A DNA stretch of 64,000 nucleotides from Corynebacterium faecale (GCF_030408735.1 NZ_CP047204.1:2418001-2482000); one strand, 5' to 3'; shown: positions 11,203 to 20,445, counted from the stretch's first letter. Notes: generated by a model from the letters alone, not told the origin. A program made the numbers and translations.

Positions 11203-12393
11203 TCAGTTCTGCATGTTGACAAGGTCGGTGCTGGCCGCGAGTTCCGTGGCCTTATCTGCCGCTGCATCCATTCCGGACACCAACGTGACCAGGGGGTGAT
11301 CATGGTCAGCAAGGATGCGGCGCCCCTCATCCACATTGTTGCCATCAAGACGGACCACGATCGGTTTCCGGGCCGAAGGACCGAGTTCCTCCAGGGCGCC
11401 GACGATACCCTTGGCCACAACATCACACGCGGTGATACCGCCGAACACATTCACAAACACGCTGCGCACCTGTTCATCACCCAGGATGATGTCCAACCCC
11501 GCGGCCATGCTCTCCGCGGAGGCACCGCCACCGATATCAAGGAAGTTCGCCGGTTTCTGCCCGCCATGCTTCTCACCTGCCCCGGCGACGATATCCAGAG
11601 TGGACATGACCAGGCCCGCCCCATTACCGATGATGCCCACTGAGCCGTCGAGCTTCACGTAGTTGAGGTCATGCTCCCTGGCCTTGAGCTCCAGCGGGTC
11701 GAGTGCGCCGGCGGATTCAGCCAGCTCCGCTCTATTCTCATGACGGAAATCCGCATTACCATCCAAGGTGATCTTGCCGTCGAGAGCCAGGATCTCACCA
11801 GAATCGTTAAGAACGAGGGGGTTGACCTCCACGAGGGTGGCATCCTCATCACGGTAGACCTCATAGATCTTCTGCAGAACAGGCACCACCTTGTCAGCCG
11901 TGGCTTGTGGGAAGCCGGCGGCGGTGGCGATCTCACGGGCCTTCTCCTCATCGATCCCCACGAGCGGATCGACCTCTATCCTTGCCAGTGCCTCGGGCTT
12001 CTCCTTAGCCAGGAGCTCAATCTCCATGCCACCCTCCACAGAACACATGGCCAGGTAACTACGGTTGGCGCGGTCCAGCAGGATGGAGAAGTAATATTCC
12101 TCCTCGATCTCAGCGCCTTCAGCCACCATCACCTGCTCCACGATGTGACCGCGGATATCCATGCCGAGAATCGCCTCAGCTGCCTCGAATGCCTTCTCCG
12201 GAGTGGAGGCGATGCGGATACCTCCAGCTTTTCCGCGCCCGCCGACCTTCACCTGGGCCTTCACCACCGTGAGGCCACCGATGTCCGCGGCAGCCTTCTT
12301 CGCGGCCTCGGGCGTTGATGCCACAATTCCTTTCAACACCGGTACTCCGTGCGCTTCGAAGAGATCCCGTGCCTGGTACTCGAATAGATCCAC
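11203..12393 (-). CDS. sucC: Succinyl-CoA synthetase (ADP-forming) subunit beta
   Basis: Nucleotide-binding beta subunit of succinyl-CoA synthetase. The 396-aa protein begins [20 protein letters not shown] (GTG start), then an ATP-grasp domain ([31 protein letters not shown]) and a C-terminal CoA-ligase-like domain ([24 protein letters not shown]). The upstream frame stays open to 12504, but [11 protein letters not shown] is the conserved N-terminus, which fixes the GTG at 12393; the ribosome-binding site is weak (GAGGG). It leads the sucC-sucD operon and is divergent from the 12720 regulator. Confidence 0.95.
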   Translation of the reverse strand: MDLFEYQARDLFEAHGVPVLKGIVASTPEAAKKAAADIGGLTVVKAQVKVGGRGKAGGIRIASTPEKAFEAAEAILGMDIRGHIVEQVMVAEGAEIEEEYYFSILLDRANRSYLAMCSVEGGMEIELLAKEKPEALARIEVDPLVGIDEEKAREIATAAGFPQATADKVVPVLQKIYEVYRDEDATLVEVNPLVLNDSGEILALDGKITLDGNADFRHENRAELAESAGALDPLELKAREHDLNYVKLDGSVGIIGNGAGLVMSTLDIVAGAGEKHGGQKPANFLDIGGGASAESMAAGLDIILGDEQVRSVFVNVFGGITACDVVAKGIVGALEELGPSARKPIVVRLDGNNVDEGRRILADHDHPLVTLVSGMDAAADKATELAASTDLVNMQN

Positions 12394-12719
12394 GTTGCAA
12401 TCCGCCCTCAGCCTGGTGAGCTGTGTTCGTGAGCTGGTCCGGAGTATTTCTCCGTCAGCCGTTCTGCCTGAGCCCCACGGGTGGTGATCGAGGGAGTGTG
12501 TCACACTCCTCTAATCCCACCCGGGTGCCATGAGTGTGAATTCTATCACTTTATTCTTCGCAAAATATAGCGGGTTGGAGAGATTTTCCGAAAAAGGTGG
12601 GTCCCAACTTCGTCTGATCGCTTGGCGGAGGCCTCGGGTTTTTCCCTGGCCGGGAGTGCCATGTACATGAAAAATCAGATTCGCTAGTTCGGCTGGGCTC
12701 GAGTGGCTATGTTTAGAGC
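12394..12719. promoter_or_regulatory. sucC / regulator intergenic region with palindrome
   Basis: 326 bp between divergent genes. It contains a near-perfect 17-bp palindrome GGAGTGTGTCACACTCC (12493-12509; only the central base breaks it), 100 bp upstream of the sucC start, a good position for an operator on sucCD. It resembles TGTG/CACA-type sites but the half-sites are closer than in the GlxR consensus. For the plus-strand gene, TATGTT (12709-12714) lies 5 nt before the ATG. No small gene was recognised. Confidence 0.4.
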
Positions 12720-14477
12720 ATGGAGGACGTTGATTACGAATCACCGCATCGCATCCTGGATCAGGGCTTCCCGGTAGATATTTCCTCGCATGCAGTTCCC
12801 CGCTATCTCGCCCGGATTCACTCTGCTTTAAGCTCCCTGGGTTCCCTGGAAGACCCCACGGACGCTGACGCCCTCCCCGCCCTGAAGCTTCTGACTGCCC
12901 GGGTGATCGCCACGGAGCACCATGATCCGGCGGCCGCTGCCATCCTGAACAGACAGGTCCAGAAACTGGCAGATCAACTCGACAGTGATCTCGCACGGGG
13001 TTACGCGTTGTTGGCATGGTCCGCCACCCACCCCACACCGGAGCACACCACAGACCGCATCAAAGCTGCCCGGAAGATCATGGACATAGCCCGGGACACC
13101 GGGGAGCCTGATCTTCTGCAGGCTGGTTTAACGATATTGCTCATCGGTCTCCTGGAGGCCGGGGATCTCCGGTCGGATACCCAGTTGCTCGATGCTGCAT
13201 CCGAACCCGCTGATCAGATCGCCGGGGCACGACCAGTCCTGTGGTTCAACTGCCTCAGATCAATTCTGGATGGTGATACCGAGCTGGCAGAACGACAGGC
13301 CCGGGAACTGGTGCCCACCACAGCGGAAACCCAGTCTGAGCACCACCATCTCATGATGACGGAATCTCTGGCCGTCTATTTCATCAAGATGGGGATGATC
13401 CGGTGGATGCAGGGTCGTGTCGACCATGTGGAAGATGTTCTTCTCCGGGCCAGACGTGCCTACCCCACGCAATTGTTATGGCCCACATCGCTCGCCTGGT
13501 TGTGGCTGCTGCAGGGGCGCACATCTGCGGGCAGTTCACTACTGCGCTCCCTCCCGGAACCGGAGGATATCCCGCGTGACAGGTACTGGTTGTGCACGAC
13601 CACCGTGATGGCTGAGATCGCCATCATCCATGGTCCCCGCGAGCGTGCCGAGCGCCTCCAACGGATTCTGCTCCCCTTCGCCGAGCATCTGGTTCCGGTG
13701 GGCGCCGGTGTCGCGTTCTGGGGAACAGGTGCACGGACACTCGGGTTGCTTGAGGAACGACTGGGCATGCTGGATCTGGCGAAACACCACCTCCAGATGG
13801 CGGTGGAGAAAAGTGGGAAGATCGGGGCCATACCGTGGTTGACAGAGGCTCAGATCGAGCTGGCCAACTTTGCTCTCAGGCATGATCTGACCGACATCCC
13901 TGCCTATGACCTCCTCGCAGAAGCCCGGACCACCAGCCAGGCCAGAGGATTCACCCGGTTAGCTGTCCGTGCCCTGGCACAACCCCGGATTCGAGTGCTC
14001 GGGCAATTTGATGTGGTGTCAGTGTGTGGTTGCCACGCTGAGTGGACCTCCCGCAAAGCCCGGGAACTACTTAAGATGCTGGTGGCGTCCCGCGGTGTGC
14101 CCACATCCAGGGAGGTGTTCATGGAGGTGCTCTGGCCTGGTGTGGATCCGTCCCGTTTAGGGAACCGCTTCTCGGTGGCCGTCAATGTCATACGCCGCAA
14201 CCTGGATCCTGACCGCTCCCTACCCACCCAATATTTCCTCATCACCGAGGGGGAATCAGTACGCCTGGAGCTGAAGAACCTGGACATTGATCTGGAAAAA
14301 TTCCTCACCCTGGTGAAACGCCCCGATCCTGCCAGCCATCAGGCAGCACAAAAACTCTACCGCGGGGCCGCCTTCACCGAGGAGCCCTACGCAGACTGGG
14401 CCGTCACCATCCGGGACCATGCTCATCTGCTCTGGGAGAAGCTCGACTCCGCTGAATCATGGGCAGTGACGGATTAA
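12720..14477 (+). CDS. TPR-like regulator with C-terminal SARP/OmpR-type DNA-binding domain
   Basis: A 585-aa protein. Residues about 55-410 are a helical repeat region typical of TPR-type signalling proteins (for example LGLLEERLGMLDLAKHHLQM). From about 424 comes a winged-helix domain of the SARP/OmpR type: IRVLGQFDV, then SRKARELLKMLVASRGVPTS and FMEVLWPGVDP, NRFSVAVNVIRRNLDP. A short stub remains where SARPs have a full BTAD domain. No P-loop ATPase motif is seen, unlike AfsR. SARPs normally carry the DNA-binding part first, so the order here is unusual. No ribosome-binding site is obvious and transcription may be leaderless. Function is presumably gene activation; targets are unknown, the neighbouring lipoprotein and membrane protein being candidates. 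Confidence 0.7.
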   Translation: MEDVDYESPHRILDQGFPVDISSHAVPRYLARIHSALSSLGSLEDPTDADALPALKLLTARVIATEHHDPAAAAILNRQVQKLADQLDSDLARGYALLAWSATHPTPEHTTDRIKAARKIMDIARDTGEPDLLQAGLTILLIGLLEAGDLRSDTQLLDAASEPADQIAGARPVLWFNCLRSILDGDTELAERQARELVPTTAETQSEHHHLMMTESLAVYFIKMGMIRWMQGRVDHVEDVLLRARRAYPTQLLWPTSLAWLWLLQGRTSAGSSLLRSLPEPEDIPRDRYWLCTTTVMAEIAIIHGPRERAERLQRILLPFAEHLVPVGAGVAFWGTGARTLGLLEERLGMLDLAKHHLQMAVEKSGKIGAIPWLTEAQIELANFALRHDLTDIPAYDLLAEARTTSQARGFTRLAVRALAQPRIRVLGQFDVVSVCGCHAEWTSRKARELLKMLVASRGVPTSREVFMEVLWPGVDPSRLGNRFSVAVNVIRRNLDPDRSLPTQYFLITEGESVRLELKNLDIDLEKFLTLVKRPDPASHQAAQKLYRGAAFTEEPYADWAVTIRDHAHLLWEKLDSAESWAVTD

Positions 14478-14504
14478 TGTTATTTGCGGCGAATCCACAC
14501 CTGT

Positions 14505-14930
14505 CTAGTTGTTTTGGAGATACTCCTCGCAATCAACCCGCCCATTCGGATACTGGAGAACAACCAGATCATCTTCATTGAGCAGCATGGTAAGCACCCG
14601 GCACATTGAGAAGACGGGCACCGATTCAGTAGCGTCCCCATCAACTGTTACCACCATGGTGTCCCCTTCCCAGGTGGCTGAGGCGTTATCTGATTGATAG
14701 GTGCGTTCAACCGCCTCAAGCATCTGGTCACGCTCAGCACCGAAAACATACTCACCGGGACCGGCGGCCTGCACTTCAGTAGTAATGGCAGGCTCATCGA
14801 CGGCAACCCCCTCGGAGCCACTCGAGTCATCAGATCCACACCCCGCCATAGCAAACAGAAGTGGCACCACGGCCAGCGCTCCCACGCTGAGCCGAACTTT
14901 TCGAGCGCTACCGGCGGTTAGTCCCATCAT
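14505..14930 (-). CDS. Putative secreted lipoprotein
   Basis: A 141-aa protein with a lipoprotein signal: positively charged start (SARKVRLS), hydrophobic stretch VGALAVVPLLFAMAG, and lipobox FAMAGC with Cys near 31, then a Ser/Gly/Asp-rich linker. The mature part is acidic with two further Cys (SMCRVL, VDCEEY) that could form a disulfide. No family was recognised. Two adjacent ATGs are possible: 14930, or 14927, which is better spaced from GAGGA. It converges with the preceding regulator, 27 bp away. Confidence 0.65.
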   Translation of the reverse strand: MMGLTAGSARKVRLSVGALAVVPLLFAMAGCGSDDSSGSEGVAVDEPAITTEVQAAGPGEYVFGAERDQMLEAVERTYQSDNASATWEGDTMVVTVDGDATESVPVFSMCRVLTMLLNEDDLVVLQYPNGRVDCEEYLQNN

Positions 14931-15120
14931 GATGTCCTCGCTAGAGATCAGAATCTGGCAGAAAGCTACTGATCTCGAACCTTAACCAGCGTTCTGTCAT
15001 TTTAATGAGAGTGCCGATCAACCGCGGGACAGCTCTAAGAAAACTGACAGAGCAAAAACTATTGTGAGAAAAAGTAGTCCAGTGCCGTGCTGGACCATGC
15101 ACGAAGGTTGAGAGTTAGTC

Positions 15121-15705
15121 ATGACAACTGATTCTGGATACATGGGTGCCACCGCGTCGGTGAACCAATGGTCACGCATCCTCGGTGTTTCACTCAGACC
15201 CTGGTCCGGCCATTCCCCCGCTCTTCTCATCATCCGAAGTGTCATTCAGATTGTCATTTTCGGAATTCTCATCGGCATCCTCTTCGGCCTCCGGGGGGAG
15301 GTGAATAACTCGCCCGAAGCGCTGGCCCTGCTGGGGACATTTCTCTTTCTCATGATCCTGTCCTTCATCGGCTTGATCCTCGTAGCCTTCGCCCAGCTGG
15401 CCGTGGGTGTCATTGATCTGGTCCCCCGACAGAAGGTCAGCGGTGTGGTCGAAAGGATTGAGTCGCGGAAAATGGGTGATGTCTTGCCCTATTTTGTCCA
15501 ACAGATGGTGTTCAACCGCAACCCCAACCGCATGGACAGACGCAGAAGCCGCACCGAGTTGGTTCTCCGCACTGACAAGGGCGTCCGGCAGTGGACCGTG
15601 CGAAACTCGAAGGTCCGGCGCCAACTCCAGGTCGGACAGACCGTGACCATCACCGTCTCCCCACTGATCGGGTACGTTGCCGGTGTTGAGGTTGGTCGGC
15701 TCTAG
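15121..15705 (+). CDS. Putative small integral membrane protein
   Basis: A 194-aa protein with two predicted membrane helices: about 37-58 (LLIIRSVIQIVIFGILIGIL) and 70-98 (LLGTFLFLMILSFIGLILVA), and a basic C-terminal cytoplasmic half (NRNPNRMDRRRSRTELVLR) ending in a beta-rich piece with VGQTVTITVSPL. No enzyme motif or known family was recognised. A hairpin GTCCAG/CTGGAC (about 15078-15096) lies in the leader and a weak AAGG precedes the start. It is followed by an unusually long inverted repeat. Confidence 0.6.
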   Translation: MTTDSGYMGATASVNQWSRILGVSLRPWSGHSPALLIIRSVIQIVIFGILIGILFGLRGEVNNSPEALALLGTFLFLMILSFIGLILVAFAQLAVGVIDLVPRQKVSGVVERIESRKMGDVLPYFVQQMVFNRNPNRMDRRRSRTELVLRTDKGVRQWTVRNSKVRRQLQVGQTVTITVSPLIGYVAGVEVGRL

Positions 15706-15748
15706 GAGGTGCTGGCGCGGGGCTTTGCGGCGCCTAAAACCGGACTTT

Positions 15749-15817
15749 CGTGCATAACGTCACAAGATTTCGGGAAAAGCTGCCCCGTTTCACGGAAATC
15801 TTGTGACGTTATGTACG
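15749..15817. repeat. 23-bp inverted repeat with T-run (terminator or repeat element)
   Basis: Left arm 15749-15771 (CGTGCATAACGTCACAAG then ATTTC) and right arm 15795-15817 (GAAATCTTGTGACGTTATG then TACG) match at 22 of 23 positions, with a 23-nt loop; CCCCTTTTTT follows. It may terminate the upstream membrane-protein gene. The arm length and the internal GTCAC/GTGAC motif are more than a terminator needs, so it may be a mobile or dispersed palindrome. Confidence 0.6.
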
Positions 15818-15887
15818 TTCCCCTTTTTTGCTTAGCCCTTAACCCACTTAGCCCTCCGGACACACCCGCATAGATCAGAAATGAAAA

Positions 15888-15929
15888 AGAACCGGAGTAA
15901 ACAGAATCAATCTGTTTACTCCGGCTCTT
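15888..15929 (-). terminator. Terminator of the tRNA-Glu/tRNA-Asp unit
   Basis: ACCGGAGTAAACAG pairs with CTGTTTACTCCGG (one bulge) around a 6-nt loop, with TTCATTT following on the minus strand. It lies just past the tRNA-Asp 3' end. Confidence 0.7.
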
Positions 15930-15935
15930 GCACTG

Positions 15936-16009
15936 CGACCCTGACGGGACTTGAACCCGCGACCTCCGCCGTGACAGGGCGGCGCGCTAACCAACTGCGC
16001 CACAGGGCC
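15936..16009 (-). tRNA. tRNA-Asp (GTC), copy 2
   Basis: Identical over 74 nt to the gene at 10099-10172: same acceptor GGCCCTG/CAGGGTC and anticodon loop CTGTCAC. It is transcribed with tRNA-Glu, 32 nt upstream. Confidence 0.97.
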
Positions 16010-16041
16010 TTCACAATGGTTCACTTTAAAAAAGTGAACAG

Positions 16042-16114
<73 letters not shown>

Positions 16115-16168
16115 TCGTCGTGTTTGCGACTGGATAAGAATATACGTGACATTCTCGAATACGCAAAA

Positions 16169-16212
16169 TCGCCCCGTGAGCTGGGCTTTCACAGCCTCAT
16201 TTCACGGGGCGA
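16169..16212 (-). terminator. Terminator of the FrnE-like gene
   Basis: TCGCCCCGTGA (16169-16179) pairs with TCACGGGGCGA (16202-16212) over 11 bp with a 22-nt loop; on the minus strand TTTTGCG follows. It lies just below the stop at 16218. Confidence 0.65.
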
Positions 16213-16217
16213 AAGCG

Positions 16218-16937
16218 TTAATTACAGGTGCCGTCGACGGAGCAGGTCTGGCCCTCGATGACCTCGAATGGGCTCGCGGGGTTTGCTTCAGCCCATTCGC
16301 CGAAGGATTTCTCAATGGTTCCGCTGAAAACCTCCGCCTCCTGCGCGCCGCTGATGGCGTATTTGCGGTCGAAGACGAAGAATGGCACGCCGGTCACGCC
16401 GAGCTGGCGGGCCTCATGCACATCCTGCTGGACCTCGTTGGTGTAGGCATCGGATTCCAGGACGTCACGTGCTTCGGTGGCGTCGATACCAGAGGCTGTG
16501 GCGATATCAACGAGGGTGTCCAGGTCATCAACATTCTTCTGTTCATTGAAGTAGGCACGGAACAGAGCATCCGCCACGGCCTTCTGCTTGCCGTGTTTCT
16601 TGGCAAGGTGGGTGAGGCGGTGGGCGTTGATGGTGTTGGCGGGGATGGAGGTTTCGGTGTCCATCTCCAGTCCGACGCTTGCCGCGACCTGCGCCACCTG
16701 GGAGTTCATCTGACGGGCCTGCTCAATGGTCATACCCTTGGTTTCCGCGAGCATCTCATTGGTGGTGCGGATGGGGTGGGTTTCCAGGCCGGGCATGAGT
16801 TCAAAGCTCTTGAATTCAACCTCGATGCGGTCGCGGTCACCGAACTCCGCCAGGGCATCATCAAGCTTCTTGTCCCCGATGTAGCAGAACGGGCACATGA
16901 TGTCGCTCCACACTTCAATCTTCATCTTGGCAGCCAC
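16218..16937 (-). CDS. DsbA-family (FrnE-like) dithiol oxidoreductase
   Basis: A cytosolic thioredoxin-fold protein of the FrnE/HCCA-isomerase group, 239 aa. After VAAKMKIEVWSDIMCPFCYI comes the CPFC redox motif, then the inserted helical domain, and the cis-Pro loop GVTGVPFFVF near 190; two further Cys lie at the extreme C-terminus (TCSVDGTCN). The GTG at 16937 is preferred because AGGA lies 6 nt upstream; ATG starts at 16955 and 16925 are possible. The substrate is unknown. The last four Cys-bearing residues may be a resolving pair. Confidence 0.8.
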   Translation of the reverse strand: MAAKMKIEVWSDIMCPFCYIGDKKLDDALAEFGDRDRIEVEFKSFELMPGLETHPIRTTNEMLAETKGMTIEQARQMNSQVAQVAASVGLEMDTETSIPANTINAHRLTHLAKKHGKQKAVADALFRAYFNEQKNVDDLDTLVDIATASGIDATEARDVLESDAYTNEVQQDVHEARQLGVTGVPFFVFDRKYAISGAQEAEVFSGTIEKSFGEWAEANPASPFEVIEGQTCSVDGTCN

Positions 16938-16998
16938 TGCAGATCCTCGCTTCATTTAGTTGATGTTTCTACATTGTCCAACCTGGCCGGCACCCGGT

Positions 16999-17856
16999 CT
17001 ATTCCAACCGGTCGAACACCGCGAACAGGTCGGTCAGCCCGGGTTCTTCGATCGGAAAGTGTCCACATTCCCGCAACATCACCACATCCGTGGGCCCCTC
17101 CGCCCGTTTGAGGGTGCGCAGACTCAGCTGCTCAGGAGTCCAGTCATCATGACCAGGATGCACCAGCGTGATGGGCACGGTGGGCATGGTGTGTTTATAA
17201 CCCAGGTAGGACACCAGGAACCTCAGGGGCACCTTCACTCCCCCACCGAGTTCATCACTGGCACACAACATGGATAACGCCGGGCTGCGGCTCATCTTGG
17301 ATATCCGCGCGAGCGCCCGGATCCGGACCATCTTCCGCCCCGGCGCGAGTTTCAGAAACGGTGTGGCCAGAATTCCCAGTGAGCCGAAACGGGTCATTTT
17401 CCGGCGCGCCAGCGGGTCGGCCGGGTCCATGAGGCACGTGGCCACCACGTGCGAGACGTGAGTGCTTTTCGACGCCACCTCTGCCGCCAATAATCCCCCC
17501 ACGCTGGCACCAAACAGAATCATGGGTCTGCCGTCGTGTTCTTCGTCGATGAGGTTGACAAGGAGGGCGATCCAGTCGTCGTAAAGCACCTCCGTCGGCT
17601 CGCAGACGGTGAGCCCAAAAAGTGGCAGATCCACCGCCAGCACCTCGAAACCGCGCTCAGCCAGGGCTGCCGCGTGTGGCCAAAGAGCACCGCTGTGGGC
17701 ACCCATGCCGTGGATAACCAGCACGCGTGCCCGTGCCTTTGGGCGGCGGGCACGGGCGATGTGGACGCGCAGGCCGCGCCATTCCCACCAGGTGTGGACA
17801 GGTTCAATCCCGGTACGGTGTTTCAGCGGCAGAAACGCTTCGTATGGATTGATCAT
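16999..17856 (-). CDS. Alpha/beta hydrolase
   Basis: A 285-aa alpha/beta-hydrolase-fold protein. The oxyanion segment VLVIHGMGAHSG lies near 45, the nucleophile elbow GASVGG near 117, the acid in HPGHDDWTP near 235 and the catalytic His in RECGHFP near 262, so the triad is complete. No signal peptide is seen. It resembles serine aminopeptidase/monoacylglycerol-lipase-like (Hydrolase_4) proteins; the substrate is unknown. It lies between the sortase gene and the FrnE-like gene on the same strand, with gaps of 49 and 61 bp. Confidence 0.75.
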   Translation of the reverse strand: MINPYEAFLPLKHRTGIEPVHTWWEWRGLRVHIARARRPKARARVLVIHGMGAHSGALWPHAAALAERGFEVLAVDLPLFGLTVCEPTEVLYDDWIALLVNLIDEEHDGRPMILFGASVGGLLAAEVASKSTHVSHVVATCLMDPADPLARRKMTRFGSLGILATPFLKLAPGRKMVRIRALARISKMSRSPALSMLCASDELGGGVKVPLRFLVSYLGYKHTMPTVPITLVHPGHDDWTPEQLSLRTLKRAEGPTDVVMLRECGHFPIEEPGLTDLFAVFDRLE

Positions 17857-17905
17857 TCAAACTAGCCTAACAACTATCACTGTCGGGCACGCCAGCTACC
17901 GTCGC

Positions 17906-18847
17906 CTACTCGGTTTCCTTCTTCGACTTCTTCTTACGCCCCGGCATGAAGAGCATCAGGGCAACCAGCGCGGATCCTCCGATAAATATCACTAGCCACC
18001 AGGGGAAACCAGCGGTGAGACCATCACCAGCAATCACCCGATCAGTATCTTCCTCAGGGCTGGGGATACGCTGCGCGTGCGCCAACAACCGGTGACTGTT
18101 CACGCCAACCGGGGTGCAGGTGAACAGAGTGACCCAGTCCTCCCCCTCGATGATCTCGAAAGAATCCGTCTCATTAGGCAGCACGGTCTCAAGCCCCCGC
18201 ACCTGGTAGTGGTGATCTTCACCGAGCACGGAAATCCAGAATGTATCGCCCACCTCCGCATTATGCAGGGTGGTAAAAAGCTTGGCGTGCGGCAGACCGC
18301 TGTGCGCGGTCAGCACTGAGCGTGTCGACGGCCCACCCACCGGCAGCGATGTCCCATATAAGTGCCCGATTCCCTTGCCGATCACCTCATCGGAGGTGCC
18401 GTGATAGATCGGTAGTGCAATCTCCACATCGGAGTACATGAGCGTACCCACGGCATCTGTTCCACTGACCCGAAGCATTTCTTCATAGGCACGGTAAACA
18501 TCACTACCCAGGGCGGCATCCTCGGACTCGGTGAGATAAGGGTCGGTCAGAGGGCCGGGCTCAAGCTGATCATTATAAGCATAGGCGGCATCCAGGATGC
18601 GTTGACGCTCTTCAGGATTGGTGTTCTCCACCTCACGGACATAACCGGAAATCTCCGAATTGTGCCCAAGCGAGTTCACCCAGTCCGCACCGTCTGGATA
18701 GATGAGCAAACCGATACCAAACATGGCGAGGATCTGCAGCAGAATATTGGAGGCGAGACGCTGCTTCTGCTTCTTCGTCCGTTTAGGTTTGGCCACCAGC
18801 CGGTGTCGGCCGGCTGGTTGGGGAACCTCTGCAACAAGGATGCTCAT
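17906..18847 (-). CDS. Class C (pilus) sortase
   Basis: Membrane transpeptidase that polymerises pilins. The 313-aa protein has an N-terminal basic region and membrane helix (NILLQILAMFGIGLLI), the catalytic His in SVLTAHSGLPHAKLF, the Cys motif TLFTCTPVGVNSHRLL with its Arg, and a C-terminal membrane helix before a Lys-rich tail, as in class C sortases. The ATG at 18847 overlaps the pilin stop by one base (TGATG), showing translational coupling to the pilin gene. Its reading frame is intact although the upstream pilin gene has lost its start, so expression is doubtful. Confidence 0.85.
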   Translation of the reverse strand: MSILVAEVPQPAGRHRLVAKPKRTKKQKQRLASNILLQILAMFGIGLLIYPDGADWVNSLGHNSEISGYVREVENTNPEERQRILDAAYAYNDQLEPGPLTDPYLTESEDAALGSDVYRAYEEMLRVSGTDAVGTLMYSDVEIALPIYHGTSDEVIGKGIGHLYGTSLPVGGPSTRSVLTAHSGLPHAKLFTTLHNAEVGDTFWISVLGEDHHYQVRGLETVLPNETDSFEIIEGEDWVTLFTCTPVGVNSHRLLAHAQRIPSPEEDTDRVIAGDGLTAGFPWWLVIFIGGSALVALMLFMPGRKKKSKKETE

Positions 18848-20445
18848 CAGTCTGCCGCGTCCTCTTTCCGGCATCGTTTACCCAAAACCAAGAACAAACC
18901 TGCTCCTATCAGGGCGATGGCGAACAGGATGAGTCCGGTCACCTGAGCGCCTGTCGACGCCAACCCATCCCTACCCAGAATGGACGTGCCCTCCTGTGGA
19001 CCAGCGTTGGAAACAGTGGGCTCCTCAACGGAACCCGTCTCACCAGGGAAATCTTCCAAGGAGCTGCCACTGCTACTACCGAAATCCCAGAAGATGGGGA
19101 TCCAACCGAAGATGAGACCTGAACGTGTAGGGGTGTCTTCACCGCCCGGACCTGTGTTTCCGCTGGTGCGTTCCACCACATAGGTCAGGGTCTGGTAATC
19201 AACGTCCGAATATACGGCACCTCCCTGCGGCGCCCCCTCCACCCATGACCAGCCACCCGGGGTGTTGATAGGCACTACCCAATAATCCCTGAAGAGGGGA
19301 TCCGAGCTCTCACGATCAAGACCATTAGCAAACTCAGAGAACCGCAGGCCATTGATGATCAGACGCCCATCCTCATCCGTGATCCACTCGCTCACGCCAT
19401 TGATAGTGACGGGATTTCGTCGGGCGAAAGCATCCTGCGGAGTCAGAAACAGCTGGAAGGATGCGCCGGGGATCAGGTTGGAAGGATCCCCATTCTCAAA
19501 CACCGTGACTGACAGCGGCCCCCATTTGCTAACTGCTGTGTCCTTAACACTTGATTTCTTTTCAATGGCATCGCGGCTGGGATAGAGCACAGCCTCATTG
19601 GTGTGGACGCCTTCACGCTTCACGATGGTGCCGTAATCCACCCGCACCTGAGCACTTGGATCCTGCACAATAGCCCGCTCCAGTTTGCGCAGCCCTGATT
19701 CCAGGAGATCAATGACGAGAGTACGGTTGCCGGATGAATAAGTTAAGCCGTAGTCCACTCCAGGAATAAGGGAAGGAGCATTCACGCCCTCAATTGTCAC
19801 AGTGACATACTCGGTGAGCTCTTCGGTGCTGCCAGTGAGTTCAAGTTTGGGGTTGATGACCTGCTCGACCCGGTACCCGTCAATAGTAGATTGCAGAGGA
19901 ATAGTGGATCGTGAAACCCAGTTCACGGTATCGCCGAGCTTCACCGCATCCTGATCAAATGCATCCAAGTTGATGCCCACCCGGGCATTCTTGGGGTAGA
20001 CGTGCACCGTGTTCAGCCAGGCATCCAGTTCCGTGGGATGAGTCAACGGCAGTGCCACCAGGAAGGGAGCTGCGCCGGTGAATCCCGCAGGAATCCCGGT
20101 TTCCTGCACATAATAGAGACCATCGCGCAGATTTTTTAACGTGGCGTCACCATTGACATCAGTAATAGCCTTAGCGGCCACCGGTTGCTCTAATACCGCA
20201 GCGGCAGCCTGATCAATGGTCAGTGCGGCAGCGTCACGCTGCCCCTTGTTTGTGGTGAGGTCAATTCCCGGGACACGTTTGGTGATGAAAGTCGCGCCAG
20301 AAACCGGGGTGAGGTTATCAGTGTTCTGTCGCAGGCCGCTGGCTGCAGCACCTGAAATAACAGGCTGCTCAAATTTATGGATTTCAAGAACATTGTCAGC
20401 ATCAGGATTATTCCACTGAGCTGTGGCCGTGGGCAGGGAAAGCAG
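18847..20445 (-). pseudogene. Major pilin (SpaA/SpaH-like), 5' end lost to an IS element
   Basis: 532 codons of a sortase-polymerised backbone pilin. Reading from the IS junction: LLLSLPTATAQ (end of a signal peptide), mature N-terminus DNVLEIHKFEQP, E-box-like YYVQETGIPAGF, pilin motif WLNTVHVYPKN with the linkage Lys, isopeptide-type domains, Gly/Ser linker, sorting signal LASTG, hydrophobic anchor and tail GKRCRKEDAAD. The start codon and most of the signal peptide are missing; the frame runs into the IS256-like end and meets a stop at 20482 with no ATG, GTG or TTG. A GTG at 20181 could start only a headless protein without a signal peptide. LASTG is a variant of LPxTG. It is coupled to the sortase gene downstream. 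Confidence 0.85.
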
